Shown here piece by piece: positions 34,670 through 43,600 of a stretch of DNA of 64,000 nucleotides. Origin of the DNA: RGIG2041 sp045546315. GTDB lineage: Bacteria > Bacillota > Clostridia > UBA1381 > UMGS1253. Under the pieces are notes generated by a model that was not told where the DNA came from, made no database searches, and was given only the letters and a program-made list of their open reading frames with translations. Both the position numbers and the translations under genes were made by a program. Each line of letters starts with the position of its first letter. Position 1 is the stretch's first letter. The stretch lies in contig JAZQCN010000036.1 of assembly GCA_045546315.1 (NCBI GenBank), forward strand, positions 1 to 64,000, in the 5' to 3' direction.

Positions 34670-35509
34670 ATGAATTTAGTACAAGCACACATCTATAGGG
34701 GAGACAGTATACCGCCCGAAGCACACACAAAACCGCTGTTTATCAGCAGTTGCGGGCATTATGTCGAGCTCAATCAAGCGCTGGGGGCAATTCGCCCGGA
34801 GGGCAGAAGTGACTACCAGCTTCTTTTTGTGACGGAAGGCTACATATATGTAAAAAACTGCGATGGAAGTGAAACACCCATCGGCGCCGGAAGCATTGCC
34901 GTATTTAAACCCGGCATGCGTCAGGTGTACCTGTGCAATCCACAGGAAAACACAAGCTACTACTGGGTACACTTCGGCGGTACACAGGCAGAGAGTTTGC
35001 TTGAGCAGGTCGGTCTGTCCGAAAGGTTTTGTTATACAAATATAAATTTTGAAGACAATCTTTCCTCTGTCTATAATATGATTTCAGAAATCCGACTGCG
35101 GCGGAAAAACTACGAGCTGCAGTGCTGTTTGCATTTTTGTACGATGCTGAATATCATTTGCCGCGATAACAGCGGCGCTTCCACCTCCGACAGCGATATC
35201 ATGCGCCTGATGCCGGCGCTCAATGCGATGGAGCGGCAAATGCAAACACCATACACCATAGAGGATTACGCAAAAATGTGCTTAATGAGCAGCTGTCATT
35301 TTATGCATATTTTCAAAAAATGTACCGGCTTCACAGCGATGCAGTATAAAAATCGTCTGACTATGGAGCGCGCAAAATACCTTTTAACACATTCGTCGAT
35401 GTCCGTCGCTGAAATTGCTTTAGCAGTCGGTTTTGAAGACAGCGCTTATTTTTCAAAAAAGTTCCGAAGCTATTTCGGCTTTTCGCCCGGCAAATGCCGA
35501 AAAGCATAG
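34670..35509 (+). CDS. AraC family transcriptional regulator
   Basis: A 279-residue regulator with an N-terminal cupin sugar-sensing domain (LLFVTEGYIYVKNCDG, AGSIAVFKPGMRQVY, YYWVHFGG) and a C-terminal double helix-turn-helix: IEDYAKMCLMSSCHFMHIFK and MSVAEIALAVGFEDSAYFSK, ending in the typical FGFSPGKCRK. It is divergent from GH35 and upstream of a sugar esterase gene, so it probably senses a sugar and controls GH35. It may also bind the 21-bp-period repeats elsewhere in the island. Confidence 0.92.
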   Translation: MNLVQAHIYRGDSIPPEAHTKPLFISSCGHYVELNQALGAIRPEGRSDYQLLFVTEGYIYVKNCDGSETPIGAGSIAVFKPGMRQVYLCNPQENTSYYWVHFGGTQAESLLEQVGLSERFCYTNINFEDNLSSVYNMISEIRLRRKNYELQCCLHFCTMLNIICRDNSGASTSDSDIMRLMPALNAMERQMQTPYTIEDYAKMCLMSSCHFMHIFKKCTGFTAMQYKNRLTMERAKYLLTHSSMSVAEIALAVGFEDSAYFSKKFRSYFGFSPGKCRKA

Positions 35510-35510
35510 G

Positions 35511-35539
35511 TTGACCTTTTAACTTTTCTGTATTATAAT
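35511..35539 (+). promoter_or_regulatory. Promoter of the esterase gene
   Basis: TTGACC (35511-35516), 17 bases, perfect TATAAT (35534-35539). Transcription would begin near 35546, which decides the downstream start codon. Confidence 0.7.
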
Positions 35540-35562
35540 AGGAAAAAATGGGGGTATATTCT

Positions 35563-36369
35563 ATGCTTGCAAAAAGAATTCAGCTTGATGAAAAATACGA
35601 AAATGTATATTTAGATATTTATGTTGCAGACCCGATGGAAAACTTTGTGCGCGACGCCATTTTGGTGTTGCCGGGCGGTGGCTATAAAAATCTTTCTCCC
35701 CGCGAGGGTGAGCCGATTGCGCTTGCCTTTATGGCGCAGGGCTACAATGCTTTTGTATTAAACTATTCCGTAAATCATCAAAAGCATTTCCCGGGGCAGT
35801 TGATTGAAGCGTCCCTTGCAATGGCACATATTAAAGACCATGCAGAGGAATATAACATTGACCCGGAGCGCATTTTCGTTACCGGCTTTTCCGCCGGCGG
35901 ACATTTGGCAGGCAGCCTGGGCATTTTGTGGCACCTGCCGGAGATTTACGAAGCAACCGGTATGGAATACGGCTACAACAAGCCGGCAGGTATGATGCTC
36001 GGCTATCCGGTTATTTCAAGCGACAAGGCGTTTGGTCATATAGGCTCTTTCCAGAATCTGTTCGGAACAGATGTTTCTCCCGAGGTATATCAGCAAGCCT
36101 CCTTGGAAATGCTTGTGGACGAGAAAAGTGTTCCGCTCTATATTATGCATACAGCAAATGATGCGACTGTACTGGTAAGAAATGCACTTGTATTAGGAGA
36201 AGCATATGCAAAGCTCGGCAAGCCGTTTGAAATGCACATCTATCCGGATGCACCGCACGGCGTTGCCCTTGCAAACGAAATCACTGCTCACGGTGACTTT
36301 GAAAAATTGGTGCGTCCGCAGATTGAACGCTGGATTAAAGATGCTGTCATCTGGGCAAAAAGCTTATAA
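35563..36369 (+). CDS. Alpha/beta hydrolase, acetyl-esterase-like
   Basis: A cytoplasmic hydrolase of 268 residues related to the COG0657/BD-FAE esterases that deacetylate sugars. It shows the oxyanion hairpin LPGGGYKNLSPREGEP, the nucleophile elbow FVTGFSAGGHLAG, and the late DAPHGVALANEI with the catalytic His; the acid is probably in TANDATVLVRN. I prefer ATG 35563 to ATG 35548: the promoter puts the transcript start near 35546, and GGGGG at 35550-35554 is a good ribosome binding site only for 35563. It is co-located with the GH35 regulator. Confidence 0.85.
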   Translation: MLAKRIQLDEKYENVYLDIYVADPMENFVRDAILVLPGGGYKNLSPREGEPIALAFMAQGYNAFVLNYSVNHQKHFPGQLIEASLAMAHIKDHAEEYNIDPERIFVTGFSAGGHLAGSLGILWHLPEIYEATGMEYGYNKPAGMMLGYPVISSDKAFGHIGSFQNLFGTDVSPEVYQQASLEMLVDEKSVPLYIMHTANDATVLVRNALVLGEAYAKLGKPFEMHIYPDAPHGVALANEITAHGDFEKLVRPQIERWIKDAVIWAKSL

Positions 36370-36385
36370 TTCAATATTGCACACA

Positions 36386-36560
36386 AAGTGTCGGTTATGC
36401 CGCGCAGGACATAGCCGGTGAAAAGGGAATCAGGTGTAAGTCCTGAACGATACCAGTCGCTGTATGTGTTTTGCTTATATTCGTTGACGAAAGTCAGTCA
36501 TTGGGAAACTGAGAAGGCAGAGTATGAGCGCGAAGGCACAAGTCAGAAGACCTGCTTTGA
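36386..36560 (+). ncRNA. Cobalamin (adenosylcobalamin) riboswitch
   Basis: The conserved core is clear: GCCGGTGAAAAGGGAATCAG, then GGTGTAAGTCCTGAACG and CCAGTCGCTGTATG, then GTCAGTCATTGGGAAACTGA with GAAGGC, and the B12 box AGTCAGAAGACCTGC at 36541-36555. This is the order found in class-I cobalamin riboswitches. A stem-loop terminator follows 100 bases later, before the next gene, so control is probably by transcription termination when B12 is plentiful. It lies just after the esterase stop codon and governs the SLH/DUF4430 gene. Confidence 0.93.
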
Positions 36561-36651
36561 TGTTATACCGTAAGTGTTTTTGCATAGGTATAATAGTTTT
36601 GCTGCGCTTGATTTTTTCAGGCGCACAAATTGTGAAGGTCACAGGAAAACG

Positions 36652-36689
36652 CTGCTGTGGTAATTTTTAAATTACCGCAGCTTTTTTTA
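36652..36689 (+). terminator. Riboswitch expression-platform terminator
   Basis: GCTGTGGTAAT (36654-36664) pairs with ATTACCGCAGC (36671-36681), followed by seven T. It sits between the aptamer and the start codon at 36773. Confidence 0.85.
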
Positions 36690-36772
36690 TTGTCTGCGGT
36701 GTCGGGAGGTGGAAAAAAGAAAATTTTCGGCATTTTCAGAACGCAGATGAATTGTAGAAAGGAAGATGTAAC

Positions 36773-39676
36773 ATGAAACGAGTATGGAGTGTATTTATTG
36801 CACTGTGTATGCTTTTAAGTACGCTAACGCCAGTGGCAATGGCTGAAGAAAATGACATTTATTCGACGATGGATGCGGGCATCGCTTCCGCCGCAGCTTA
36901 TATCGAAACTTCGCTCGAAGCGTTAAATGAGAGCGGCGATGTCGGTTATGGTATTGAGTGGTATATCGTTGCAATGCTGCGCGGCGGAAAAACGGTGGAT
37001 GCAGCGATTTTGGATGCATACTATGCATCTGTGGTGTCAACCGTGAAAACGTGGACGGCGGAAACAAAGCCGACCGACATAGAGCGTACTGCGCTTGCGC
37101 TTTGCGCGATGGGTAAGGATATCACGGATGTGGACGGCGTGAATCTTGCGGCGTTGATTTACAATAGTCCAAAGCTTTCGGATGGTGCAAACGAGCTGGC
37201 ATATGCCTTGCTGGCGCTGGATGCCGCAAAAATCGAAATTCCGGATACAGCCGCGTGGAGCAGAGCATCCATTACAGAAGCGCTGCTTGCCTTTCAAGCG
37301 ACAGATGGCAGCTTCGGACTCTACGGAGCGGAAAACGGCGATGCGGATATTACGGCAATTTGCCTGCAGGCGTTAGCGCCGTATCGGGCGGATGCTGCGG
37401 TCGCGCAGGCGGTGGAAAACGGCTTAGCATTTTTGAAAACGACGATTTCTGAAGAATTTAACTATGCGGATAATGTGAATACAACCGCGCAGGTTTTGCT
37501 TGCGCTTTCTGTATTGAATGTAGATGTGACGGATGCGGAGAACGGCTTTGCGAATGCGGAGAGCAACATTATTTATGCGCTGGAGCAGTACCGGAGTCCG
37601 GAGGGCAACGGCTACATGTATGGCGAAAATGTCAATTCGATGGCGACCGTGCAGGTGATGCAGGCATATGATGCGTATAAAAAGGCACATTTAGAGCAGG
37701 TATCGTATTGGGATTTTCCGCCAATCAATGTAGACGAAGAAGAGCCGACACCGCCGCCGACCGAGCCTGAACAGCCGGAGCAGCCTGAGCCACCGGAGCA
37801 GCCGGAACCGCCGGTGATTATCGAGCCGGCAACACCGCAGAATGTGTATGTGACCATCGTATCTGAGGGGCGCGTGGTAGAGGATAAAAACGGCGGATAT
37901 GTCGCTCGCGCCTGTGTCAGTGTTGAGGACTGTAACCGCGATGGGCGCCTGAGCGTGGACGAGGCACTTTATGCGGCACACGAAGCCTACTATCCGGGCG
38001 GCGCTGCGGCAGGATACAGCTCGTATCGCGGTACACTCGGTTTGTCTCTTGCGATTTTATGGGGAAAGGGAACGGCAAATACAAGCGCGGTGGCAGGCTA
38101 TTGGAAGAACAATGCCGGCTGTATGAGCTTAGACGATGAAGTGCAGGCGGAAGACAGCATTGTTGCCTTCAATTATTATGATGCAACCACATGGGCGGAC
38201 AGCTATGCGTATTTTACGCAGAACAGTGTTACGGTAGAGGCCGGTAAAGCGGTTGAGCTTACGCTGATGCACTTAAGCGGCTACGACGCGGAAAACAATT
38301 ATGCACAAATCTTTTCCGGATGCGCAGGCGCAAAGCTTATGCTTTTAGATACGGAAATAGAAATTGCCGGGACAACCGATGCAGAAGGAAAGATAACGTT
38401 TTCGACAAGTGCATCGATGACGCCGGGGGAGTATACTTTAGTGGCATATAAGGAGGACAATTCGATTGTTCCTGCTGTTTGTAATCTGACGGTGCGGGCA
38501 AGAAGGCCGTCCTCATCCGGTAGCGGCAGTTCAGCAATTAAGGTGTATATCCGCGTTGCAGATCCGAGCGGTGAAACATATTTATCTAAAAAAGCGTATT
38601 CGGTCAGCAAGGGAACAACGGCATATGAATTGCTTGAAAAAACGGGGCTGGACATCGAAACCTCTATGAGTCTGTACGGTTTGTATGTTTCCTCGATTGA
38701 GGGGCTTTCCGAGTTTGACATGGGCAGCGGCAGCGGATGGATGTACTGCGTAAATGGTGTGTTTGTAGAAAACTCCATAGATGCCTACAAGCTTTCGCGC
38801 GGCGACTATGTAGAGGTGCTTTACACGCGTGACTACGGCGAGGATTTAAAGAAAGAAGAAAAGCCGAGCGGCTCTGTAGATGCGGATGCGCCGAAAACCT
38901 ATAAGGTTACTTTTGAAACGGACGGCGGCAGCAGTGTTGAAAGCCAGACCGTGCAGAAAAACAAGCTTGCGACAGAGCCTGCAGCGCCGGAGAAAGAAGG
39001 GTTTGCGTTTGGCGGCTGGTATACGGACAGTGCGCTGACAAAGCCGTATGATTTTTCTGCAAAGGTAACGAAAAATGTGACGCTGTATGCAAAATGGACA
39101 GTAAAAGAGCCGCCGAAAAAGGAATTTACGGATAAGACCTATCCGGATGTGGCAGCGGATGCGTGGTACTACGAGGCAGTTAAATATGCTTACGAAAATG
39201 ATTTAATGCAGGGCACGGAAAACGGATTTGAGCCGGAAAACGGCTTGACAAGAGCCATGCTTGTAACGGTGCTTTGGCGCCTGGATGGCGAAAAGGCGGC
39301 AGATGCTTCGATTGACTTTGCAGATGTAGAAGACGGCGAATGGTACACGCAAGCAATACGCTGGGCAATGCAGGAAGGACTTGTTTTCGGCAAGGATGCA
39401 CAGCAGTTCGGCACGACCGATTTTATCACAAGAGAGCAATTTGTGGCGATTCTTTATCGCTATGTTGAAAGTAAGAATGCGGATTTTGAGCAAAATGCCG
39501 ATGCGTTATTAACTTTTGAAGATGCAAAAGCAATTTCTGATTATGCAACAGAAGCAATGGCATGGGCGGTGGAAAACGGTATTTTACGCGGCAGAGAAAA
39601 TGCCTGCCTTGCACCGGACGGTACGCTGACACGCGCGGAGGCGGCTGCGATTTTTATGCGTTTTTGTGCGCTGTAA
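36773..39676 (+). CDS. Riboswitch-controlled cell-wall protein with toroid, DUF4430 and SLH domains; candidate B12-capture protein
   Basis: The 967-residue protein has a signal peptide cut near residue 24. Residues 30-305 are helical repeats with TDIERTALALCAMG, DGANELAYALLALD, TDGSFG and NTTAQVLLALSVLNV, the pattern of prenyltransferase/terpene-cyclase and intrinsic-factor alpha/alpha toroids. A Pro/Glu linker (323-353) leads to a middle region with an EF-hand loop DCNRDGRLSVDE (386-397). Residues 588-690 are a DUF4430 domain (GSGSGWMYCVNGVFVENS, SRGDYVEVLYTRDYG), the family related to the C-terminal domain of transcobalamin. An InlB-type repeat (705-778) and three SLH domains (about 790-965) follow. 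Regulation by cobalamin plus this pair of domains suggests capture of B12 at the wall. Confidence 0.82.
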   Translation: MKRVWSVFIALCMLLSTLTPVAMAEENDIYSTMDAGIASAAAYIETSLEALNESGDVGYGIEWYIVAMLRGGKTVDAAILDAYYASVVSTVKTWTAETKPTDIERTALALCAMGKDITDVDGVNLAALIYNSPKLSDGANELAYALLALDAAKIEIPDTAAWSRASITEALLAFQATDGSFGLYGAENGDADITAICLQALAPYRADAAVAQAVENGLAFLKTTISEEFNYADNVNTTAQVLLALSVLNVDVTDAENGFANAESNIIYALEQYRSPEGNGYMYGENVNSMATVQVMQAYDAYKKAHLEQVSYWDFPPINVDEEEPTPPPTEPEQPEQPEPPEQPEPPVIIEPATPQNVYVTIVSEGRVVEDKNGGYVARACVSVEDCNRDGRLSVDEALYAAHEAYYPGGAAAGYSSYRGTLGLSLAILWGKGTANTSAVAGYWKNNAGCMSLDDEVQAEDSIVAFNYYDATTWADSYAYFTQNSVTVEAGKAVELTLMHLSGYDAENNYAQIFSGCAGAKLMLLDTEIEIAGTTDAEGKITFSTSASMTPGEYTLVAYKEDNSIVPAVCNLTVRARRPSSSGSGSSAIKVYIRVADPSGETYLSKKAYSVSKGTTAYELLEKTGLDIETSMSLYGLYVSSIEGLSEFDMGSGSGWMYCVNGVFVENSIDAYKLSRGDYVEVLYTRDYGEDLKKEEKPSGSVDADAPKTYKVTFETDGGSSVESQTVQKNKLATEPAAPEKEGFAFGGWYTDSALTKPYDFSAKVTKNVTLYAKWTVKEPPKKEFTDKTYPDVAADAWYYEAVKYAYENDLMQGTENGFEPENGLTRAMLVTVLWRLDGEKAADASIDFADVEDGEWYTQAIRWAMQEGLVFGKDAQQFGTTDFITREQFVAILYRYVESKNADFEQNADALLTFEDAKAISDYATEAMAWAVENGILRGRENACLAPDGTLTRAEAAAIFMRFCAL

Positions 39677-39696
39677 AACAGAGGAAGTGATTTCGG

Positions 39697-40365
39697 ATGC
39701 GGTTTTTGAAAAGGTATAAGGCGTATATCCTTGCGTGTATTTGTATTATCGCTGCTTTGTGCTTTGCCTTTTTTATGGGGGATGATGCACCTGCGCCGAA
39801 GGTAAATACGGAGACAGAAGTGACAGATGCGACAGCGGAAAAGCCGATTGCGGAGGAGAAGAAGAAAGAAATAGCGGAAAAACCACCTGCACCGCCAATG
39901 GCTGAAGTACAGGAAGAGACGAAAGTACAGGAGAATACGGAAAAAGTACAGGCAGAAGTATCGGCGGAAGAAGCGGAAGAAGAAAATGCTTTGCAGTGCA
40001 CGCTGTCGGTGCGCTGTGATACGGCGCTCGGAAAAGCCGGAGAGAAAAACTCCATTTTGCCGCAGGATGGGGTGATTTTCGCAGGAGAAGGCCTTGCGTT
40101 TTCTGAAGGGGAAAGTGTGTTTGATGTGCTTTTGCGCGAAATGCAGACGCACGGCATTCCGCTTGAGTTTACAAAATCGCCAATGTATCAAAGTGTATAT
40201 ATCGAAGGCATCGGCAATTTGTACGAACGCGACTGCGGCAGTCAGTCGGGATGGATTTATAAGGTGAACGGTGAAAAGCCGGGTTACGACTGCTCAAATT
40301 ATATATTAAAGCCCGGTGACAGAATTGAATGGGTTTATACCTGCGCGCTCGGCAATGATGTGTAA
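39697..40365 (+). CDS. Membrane-anchored DUF4430 protein, candidate cobalamin-binding partner
   Basis: A 222-residue protein with a single N-terminal membrane segment (about residues 9-27, after RFLKRYK), a charged linker rich in E, K and A (28-98), and a DUF4430 domain (99-217) containing GESVFDVLLREMQTHGIPLEF, QSGWIYKVNGEKPGYDCS and LKPGDRIEWVYTC. Cysteines at 180, 199 and 216 could form a disulfide. It follows the SLH gene by 20 bases, with GAGGAAG as ribosome binding site, so it shares the riboswitch. The domain sits outside the membrane and could accept cobalamin from the wall protein. No transporter gene is adjacent. Confidence 0.8.
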   Translation: MRFLKRYKAYILACICIIAALCFAFFMGDDAPAPKVNTETEVTDATAEKPIAEEKKKEIAEKPPAPPMAEVQEETKVQENTEKVQAEVSAEEAEEENALQCTLSVRCDTALGKAGEKNSILPQDGVIFAGEGLAFSEGESVFDVLLREMQTHGIPLEFTKSPMYQSVYIEGIGNLYERDCGSQSGWIYKVNGEKPGYDCSNYILKPGDRIEWVYTCALGNDV

Positions 40366-40443
40366 ATAAAAAAAGATGCCTTGGGCGTCTTCTCTTAGGG
40401 ATTAAACGCCTTAAAAAGAAATATTTTGGCGAATAGCTGTGTT

Positions 40444-40481
40444 AAAAATGGTCGATATCCGCAAGGATGTCGACCATTTTT
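40444..40481 (+). terminator. Terminator of the riboswitch operon
   Basis: AAAAATGGTCGATATCC pairs with GGATGTCGACCATTTTT around GCAA, with one G-T pair. It can act in both directions. Confidence 0.75.
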
Positions 40482-40563
40482 GCCTTGCTCTTCATCCAAA
40501 CTATTCCCTTTTAAGGTACCTTCGGTAGTTTTAGACGAGGAATTTTGTCGGAAAGAGAAACAT

Positions 40564-40602
40564 AAAAATCTGCATCATACTCGCGTATAATGCAGATTTT
40601 TT
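40564..40602. terminator. Second hairpin before the PL8 stop codon
   Basis: AAAAATCTGCAT pairs with ATGCAGATTTTT around a 14-base loop. It may terminate the minus-strand PL8 operon or the plus-strand operon. The rest of 40366-40696 holds small hairpins, including AAGTTGC with GCAACTT near 40650, and no gene. Confidence 0.65.
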
Positions 40603-40696
40603 GTGCACTATTTTCGGTAAATTACCGGCTAAAACCGATTTCTCCCTAAGTTGCACGCCCTTACGGGCAACTTTCCCGGGCGTCCTTGATTTTCAT

Positions 40697-43600
40697 TTAT
40701 TTTTGTGTCCACTTAACTTCCAGGCCGAGGCTTTCACTTGCAAATCGAATCGGGACCATGGTTCTTCCGTTTTTCGTTGCCGGCGGCACATCGAGCATCA
40801 CCGTTTGTCCGTTCACGGCGGCATCAGGATGATCTAAATACATTGTAATCTCCGTTTTGCCTTCCGTAATGGTAATCTTTTGTGTCGCATCCTCCCATCC
40901 GACCTGCGCGCCGATGGTTTCGGACAGCGCGCGGATCGGAATCAGCGTTCTGCCATTTTCAATCACCGGATATACGCTGTCGTACTTTTCAAAGTCGATA
41001 TCCCTTCCGTCATACACAACGCGAATGTTACCCCCGACAGAAGTTTCGTCAATAACTTCAATCACCTTTTCCGGCGCTTCGCCGCGGCTGTAAGCTTCGT
41101 AGTCACTTTCAAGCACATAGCTAAAGCACATCGTCTCACCGGCATGCAGCGAAACATCTACGCGCACACTCGTACCGTCAACACTTACATTCTCTCCGTC
41201 CACAAGGACAATCGGCGCTTCAAGTTTCAACGAAATCGTATCCTGCAGCATAGTCGGGTCGGAAATGTATACGGTATGCACAAAGCCGTCTTGCTGAAGC
41301 ATCACCGTACTCGGCGACTGAATCTCAATGCCGTCGAGTGTACCATTTTCAAACACACTTGCATACACTGTGCCGCTCTGTTTGTCGCGCAGGGCGTGCA
41401 TCTTATCCGTACGCTCTAAAATTTCCACCTGCGGATTTTGTGCATAAGCGCTCACCGCCGCTTGTGTTGTCTCCGGCAAAATCACATAGGCATAGCCTGC
41501 GTTTTCCGGCGCCGCGCCGTGCGAAAGATAAGTAATCAGATACGGAAAACCTGACTTATATATGTCTCTGCGATAGTTGAGCTTTGCATCGTCTAAAATT
41601 ACATGTCCTATGCCTTGCTCAGTATAAATCCAATTGGCATCCGCCGTATGTGTTTCATCAAAATCTACCTGCTGTAATACACCGTCTATATAAACATCTT
41701 CATAGCCGATGCGCGGCGCGGACAGCTCTGCCAAAATTGTTTCCTTGCTCTGTCCCGCTTTAAAAAACTTGATTTCCGGGATATTCACCCAATCGCTCGT
41801 CGGATTGGAGTTACCGAGTGATTCAAGCTTTAAGTATCTGCCGCTTGCCGTTGCTTCAAAAAGCTCGAGCGCCGAGGTTGTACCGCTTGATTCGCCATCA
41901 AATACAAGCTTGTAGTCCACGCCGTCGTCGGAAGCGTACAGCTTGATGTACGCTTTTCTGGTATCGCCCTTATCAAAAGCAATTGCAACCGCACCCAAAT
42001 CCACCTTTTCACCGAAATCAAAGGTAATCCAGGAGCCGACAACCTGGTTTCTCCAGTTCGTGCCATAGTCACCGTCGATGATGAAATTCAAATCATCGGC
42101 AGGGGTGTTTGCATAGTCAAAAATGGCTTTCGGCACGGCTTCATACAAGCCTTCTGTGCCCGGCTGACGCATATCGATTATACGATTATCCAATACGGTG
42201 TATACCTCGCCTTCGCCACCGGTAATACCGGAGCCGAGGCAAACGATGGTATCGCCAAGCATAAACCACGATTTTCTGCCGGCAAGTCCGGTAACATATT
42301 TGTTGCCTAAAATCATACCGGCTACGCCGCTTTTATCGTCCGTCACACCGCCGGCAAATGTGTTTTCCGGCACGTGCCAGTCGGGATTGTCTTCTGTACC
42401 GATATCTGTGCGGCGCACGACGGAATCCACTGTTGTGCCCGGCATATAATACGGGTTGGCATTTGCCCACCAGGTGGTGGTATACTGCTTTTTGTCGTTC
42501 ATATAAACATAGGTCATACCGTCGCCGATGTACCATTCCGTGAGACCGCCTGAGGTGGTATAGCCCTCATATTTATCGATACGCTCTGAGGACATCGAAA
42601 GACCAAAACGGAACCCTTCACGGTCGTGCACAACACGGTCCATATTGTGATACACCTTTGTCTTATACTCCGCAGACTGCGCCGAAATGCTTTGCGCATA
42701 TGCAAGAAAATCTTCTATCTCCAAACGGATTTGCGGCTTTGCCGTCATCGCGCCGTCACCTGTCTGCTTTTCATACGCGTCAAGCGTTTCACCGAGCGTG
42801 GTTTTCAACACCGCCGTCAGCTGCGCTTTTTCCTCTGCCGGTGCATAGTTTAATATGGTCATAATACTGCGAATGACCGAAAGTGCGTTGTCTGTCTTCG
42901 TTCTGCCCATCACCATTGCCATAGACTGATTTTTATACACAAACGGTAAAAATGCATCTTCAATCATGCCGTAAATATTGGCATAGCCATAGACGTTTTT
43001 CACATCCAACACCGTGTCTGCAGACATATACACCAAATAAGCAAGGCTCTCGAGATATGCTGCGCCGTAGCCTAAGTTATATGCCATTGCATTATGAAAC
43101 ACAAGTGAGCCGTCACTGTAAAAGCCATTGGCATTCATCGGCACTACCGCATTTCTGTCCACATACTCGAAGATATGATTTAAATACCGAAAACCGTAAT
43201 TAACACGATACTCATCCTGCGTAAGCACCGCACACTTTATGTACGGAATTGTAAGTGAGAGTCTGTTGGTATAATAATGATTGTTACCGCCTTCCATCAC
43301 AGAGCCGGTGTGCACGGTCGGGTCGATGTTTTTGTCAAACGCCGCATTTATATATGTATCAATCGTTCTTTGCGGCAAACCATCGCGCATCAGCACGAGC
43401 GTATCTGCGAGCATCTCCGGCAAAAGGTATTCATATGTCGGCCAACGTTTGGAGCGGTAGAAATTGCCGCCCGGCGCATAATATTTTTCGTGCATGAATT
43501 TCAGTGCACCCAAAATTGCCGTTTCCAAATCCTTATTTTTGCTGCCGTCCAAATAATAGCCCTTCGCCATCTCTAAAATACGCGAATACACCGCCTCAAT

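Noticed and set aside
36386..36560. The riboswitch as a 3' element of the esterase upstream
   Set aside because: Cobalamin switches act in 5' leaders, and the terminator and DUF4430 genes follow it; the esterase has its own promoter and no link with B12.
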